Part shown: piece by piece, positions 62,749 to 64,000 of the stretch
How the letters are laid out: each line of letters opens with the position of its first letter
Position numbering within the stretch: position 1 is the stretch's first letter
Assembly: GCF_002567005.1 (NCBI RefSeq)
Contig: NZ_NUZU01000039.1
Location: 492,325 to 556,324 of the forward strand
Length of the DNA stretch: 64,000 nt
Direction of reading: 5' to 3'
Source of the DNA: Bacillus sp. AFS073361
Lineage (GTDB): Bacteria > Bacillota > Bacilli > Bacillales > Cytobacillaceae
Translations under genes and position numbers: made by a program
The notes under the pieces: model-generated
Database searches by the model: none
Seen by the model: the letters and a program-made list of their open reading frames with translations, nothing else
Told to the model about the DNA's origin: nothing

Positions 62749-63769
62749 AAACGTTCCCTCCGATTTTTGCAGGTATTAATCCTTTTTTGTAATACGGTGA
62801 ATCTGCAGGTGCATTATATAAATCTTTTAATTCATCATCCAACTTCAGTAAAGTGATTGAGAATCCAGCCATTTCTTGTGTTGTACAATAGCTATTTACA
62901 TCCATGTCATACGCTTTAATCTCTTTTTCTTCTAAAATTTGTGCCACTCTGCGGTTTATGATTAATAGTTCCATTAGTGTTGTGGACCCGAGGCCATTCA
63001 CTAATACAGCCACTTCATCGCCAGCCTCAATATTGCTTTCCTCAAGAAGCTTTGCCAATAACTTATCTGTTAACTCATCAGCAGGCATCATTTTCGTGCG
63101 TTCCATTCCCGGCTCCCCGTGGATGCCCATGCCAATCTCAATTTCATCGTCACCTAGTGTGTATGGCAGCTCTACCGCACCGGGAATCGATCCTGGAGCT
63201 AAGGCAACACCAATGGAGAACGTATGGTCATTCGCTTTCTGGGTTACTTGTGTAACTTCTTCTAATGACAATCCTTTTTCTGCCGCAGCCCCAGCAATCT
63301 TAACGACGAAAATATCTCCGGCAATCCCCCGGCGATCTCCTTTTCGTTCAACAGGAGCGGATGCTACGTCATCGGTTACGAGGACTGTCTTTGTCTGAAT
63401 ATCTTCCATTTCTAGTAATTCTTCTGCCATGCCGAAGTTTAATACATCGCCAGAATAGTTTCCGTAGATAAATAGAACTCCCTTGCCAGAATCCACTGCC
63501 TTCGCTACTTCAAATACATTCGTTGGCGGCGGAGCTGCAAAAACATTCCCCAATGTGACCCCATCAGCTAGTCCTTCCCCCATCAGCCCCAAAAACAATG
63601 GTTCGTGGCCGCTGCCGCCACCAGTAACGATCGCCACTTTATCCTTGAGATTCCGGCGAATGATTCCGTTTACATTTTCAACTTTTTGATAAGTACTTTT
63701 ATAAGCTGCTAAAAATCCCTCAATTGTTTCTTCAACTACGCGTTCGGGTTGGTTAATAATCTTCTTCAA
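62738..63769 (-). CDS. dhaK: Dihydroxyacetone kinase K subunit (substrate-binding)
   Basis: A 343-residue Dak1 domain that binds the ketose as a hemiaminal to a histidine. GGGSGHEPLFLGLMGEGLADG near residue 51 (shown GGGSGHEP) carries the first substrate residues, and the covalent His is expected in GIHGEPGMER near 218. It starts at TTG with AGGGGAG upstream. As first gene of the operon it defines its entry reaction, phosphorylation of dihydroxyacetone, L-erythrulose or a similar ketose. Confidence 0.93.
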   Translation of the reverse strand: MKKIINQPERVVEETIEGFLAAYKSTYQKVENVNGIIRRNLKDKVAIVTGGGSGHEPLFLGLMGEGLADGVTLGNVFAAPPPTNVFEVAKAVDSGKGVLFIYGNYSGDVLNFGMAEELLEMEDIQTKTVLVTDDVASAPVERKGDRRGIAGDIFVVKIAGAAAEKGLSLEEVTQVTQKANDHTFSIGVALAPGSIPGAVELPYTLGDDEIEIGMGIHGEPGMERTKMMPADELTDKLLAKLLEESNIEAGDEVAVLVNGLGSTTLMELLIINRRVAQILEEKEIKAYDMDVNSYCTTQEMAGFSITLLKLDDELKDLYNAPADSPYYKKGLIPAKIGGNVYAK

Positions 63770-63808
63770 ACTAAACTCCCCTTTCTATTAAAAACAAAAC
63801 TTATTATA

Positions 63809-63880
63809 TTTTCGTTTATTTTTATTTGTTTTCATTTATAATCATAACTCTCTATTTTTATTGTGTCAATTTTCATTTTA
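63809..63880. promoter_or_regulatory. Direct repeats upstream of dhaK (candidate DeoR operators)
   Basis: TTTTCGTTTA (63809-63818), TTTTCATTTA (63829-63838) and TTTTCATTTTA (63870-63880) are direct repeats, the first two 20 bp apart. DeoR-family proteins commonly bind such direct repeats. A similar TTTCATTTATTTTCG lies before the regulator gene. Confidence 0.5.
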
Positions 63881-63937
63881 TTAAAAATAGGTTAAATTTT
63901 CTATCTTATTTCGACAAAAATCCACATTTCTTCAAAG

Positions 63938-63971
63938 AATAAGAGGGCCACGGATTAGCAGCCCTCTTATT
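63938..63971. terminator. Bidirectional terminator upstream of the dha operon
   Basis: AATAAGAGGGC and GCCCTCTTATT form an 11-bp stem with T-rich tails. It would end the gene running in from the right edge. Confidence 0.88.
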
Positions 63972-63980
63972 TTTCATCTA

Positions 63981-64000
63981 TTATGCAGCCTTGGCTGGTT
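63981..64000 (-). CDS. 3' end of a gene entering from the right edge (tentative)
   Basis: On the minus strand the last codons read PAKAA and stop with TAA at 63981, directly before a terminator. Only five codons are visible, so the gene cannot be named. Confidence 0.3.

Noticed and set aside
62904-63398. 164-residue plus-strand open frame
   Set aside because: It lies fully inside dhaK on the opposite strand, has Ser/Pro-rich low-complexity composition typical of antisense frames and no ribosome site.

Overview
The window comes from a low-G+C, endospore-forming Firmicute of the family Bacillaceae (Bacillus sensu lato, for example Neobacillus- or Peribacillus-like). The evidence is strong GGAGG-type ribosome binding sites, ATG/GTG/TTG starts, a tricistronic gerA-type germinant receptor operon, XylR- and BirA-type operators like those of B. 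subtilis, and Bacillaceae intergenic repeats. It is a chromosomal stretch rich in accessory catabolic operons. I see no rRNA, tRNA, CRISPR array, phage or intact insertion sequence.

0-12 kb is a plant-polysaccharide and pentose island: xylA; an operon xynP-xynB-GH5; a non-phosphorylative pentonate module (YagF/YjhG-type dehydratase, YagE/YjhH-type aldolase) with a divergent IclR regulator; and a GH43 gene. Two matching XylR boxes precede xylA and xynP. A separate 15-bp palindrome (TTTTATA-W-TATAAAA) lies in the yagF/iclR gap and also upstream of xynP, so the IclR protein may control both. 12.5-16 kb holds a carboxynorspermidine synthase/decarboxylase pair (an alternative polyamine route) and a FAH-family hydrolase.

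16-35 kb is the most unusual region. Two nearly identical TetR regulators (about 88% by eye) flank an unrecognised gene and a wrecked malic enzyme. Palindromes of the ATGAACATGTTCAT type occur near both tetR genes, upstream of the unknown gene and upstream of a ten-gene leftward operon: aldehyde dehydrogenase, EamA transporter, amidohydrolase, Rieske ferredoxin, double cupin, EtfA, EtfB, membrane Fe-S protein, CCG Fe-S protein and a TMADH/FadH-type flavoenzyme. The last five form an electron chain from a flavin dehydrogenase through ETF to menaquinone. I infer an uncharacterised oxidative pathway, possibly for an N-methylated or related amine, under TetR control.

35-45 kb is more ordinary: an L,D-transpeptidase, the germinant receptor operon, an RMD1-family protein, bioB with a clear BirA operator, and a lysophospholipase-like hydrolase. 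45-51.5 kb is a MerR-controlled operon (APC permease, GbsA-like aldehyde dehydrogenase, GbsB-like Fe alcohol dehydrogenase, agmatinase-family ureohydrolase) that looks built to oxidise a guanidino-alcohol and release urea. 51.5-57 kb holds D-serine dehydratase, an RlmN-type methyltransferase, a bcr-like repeat, a stand-alone fabF and small proteins, including a phospholipase A2-like one. 57-64 kb is a DeoR-controlled operon (dhaK, dhaL, DapA-like aldolase/dehydratase, class I aldolase, TIM-barrel isomerase, second triosephosphate isomerase), probably for a C4 ketose or related sugar.
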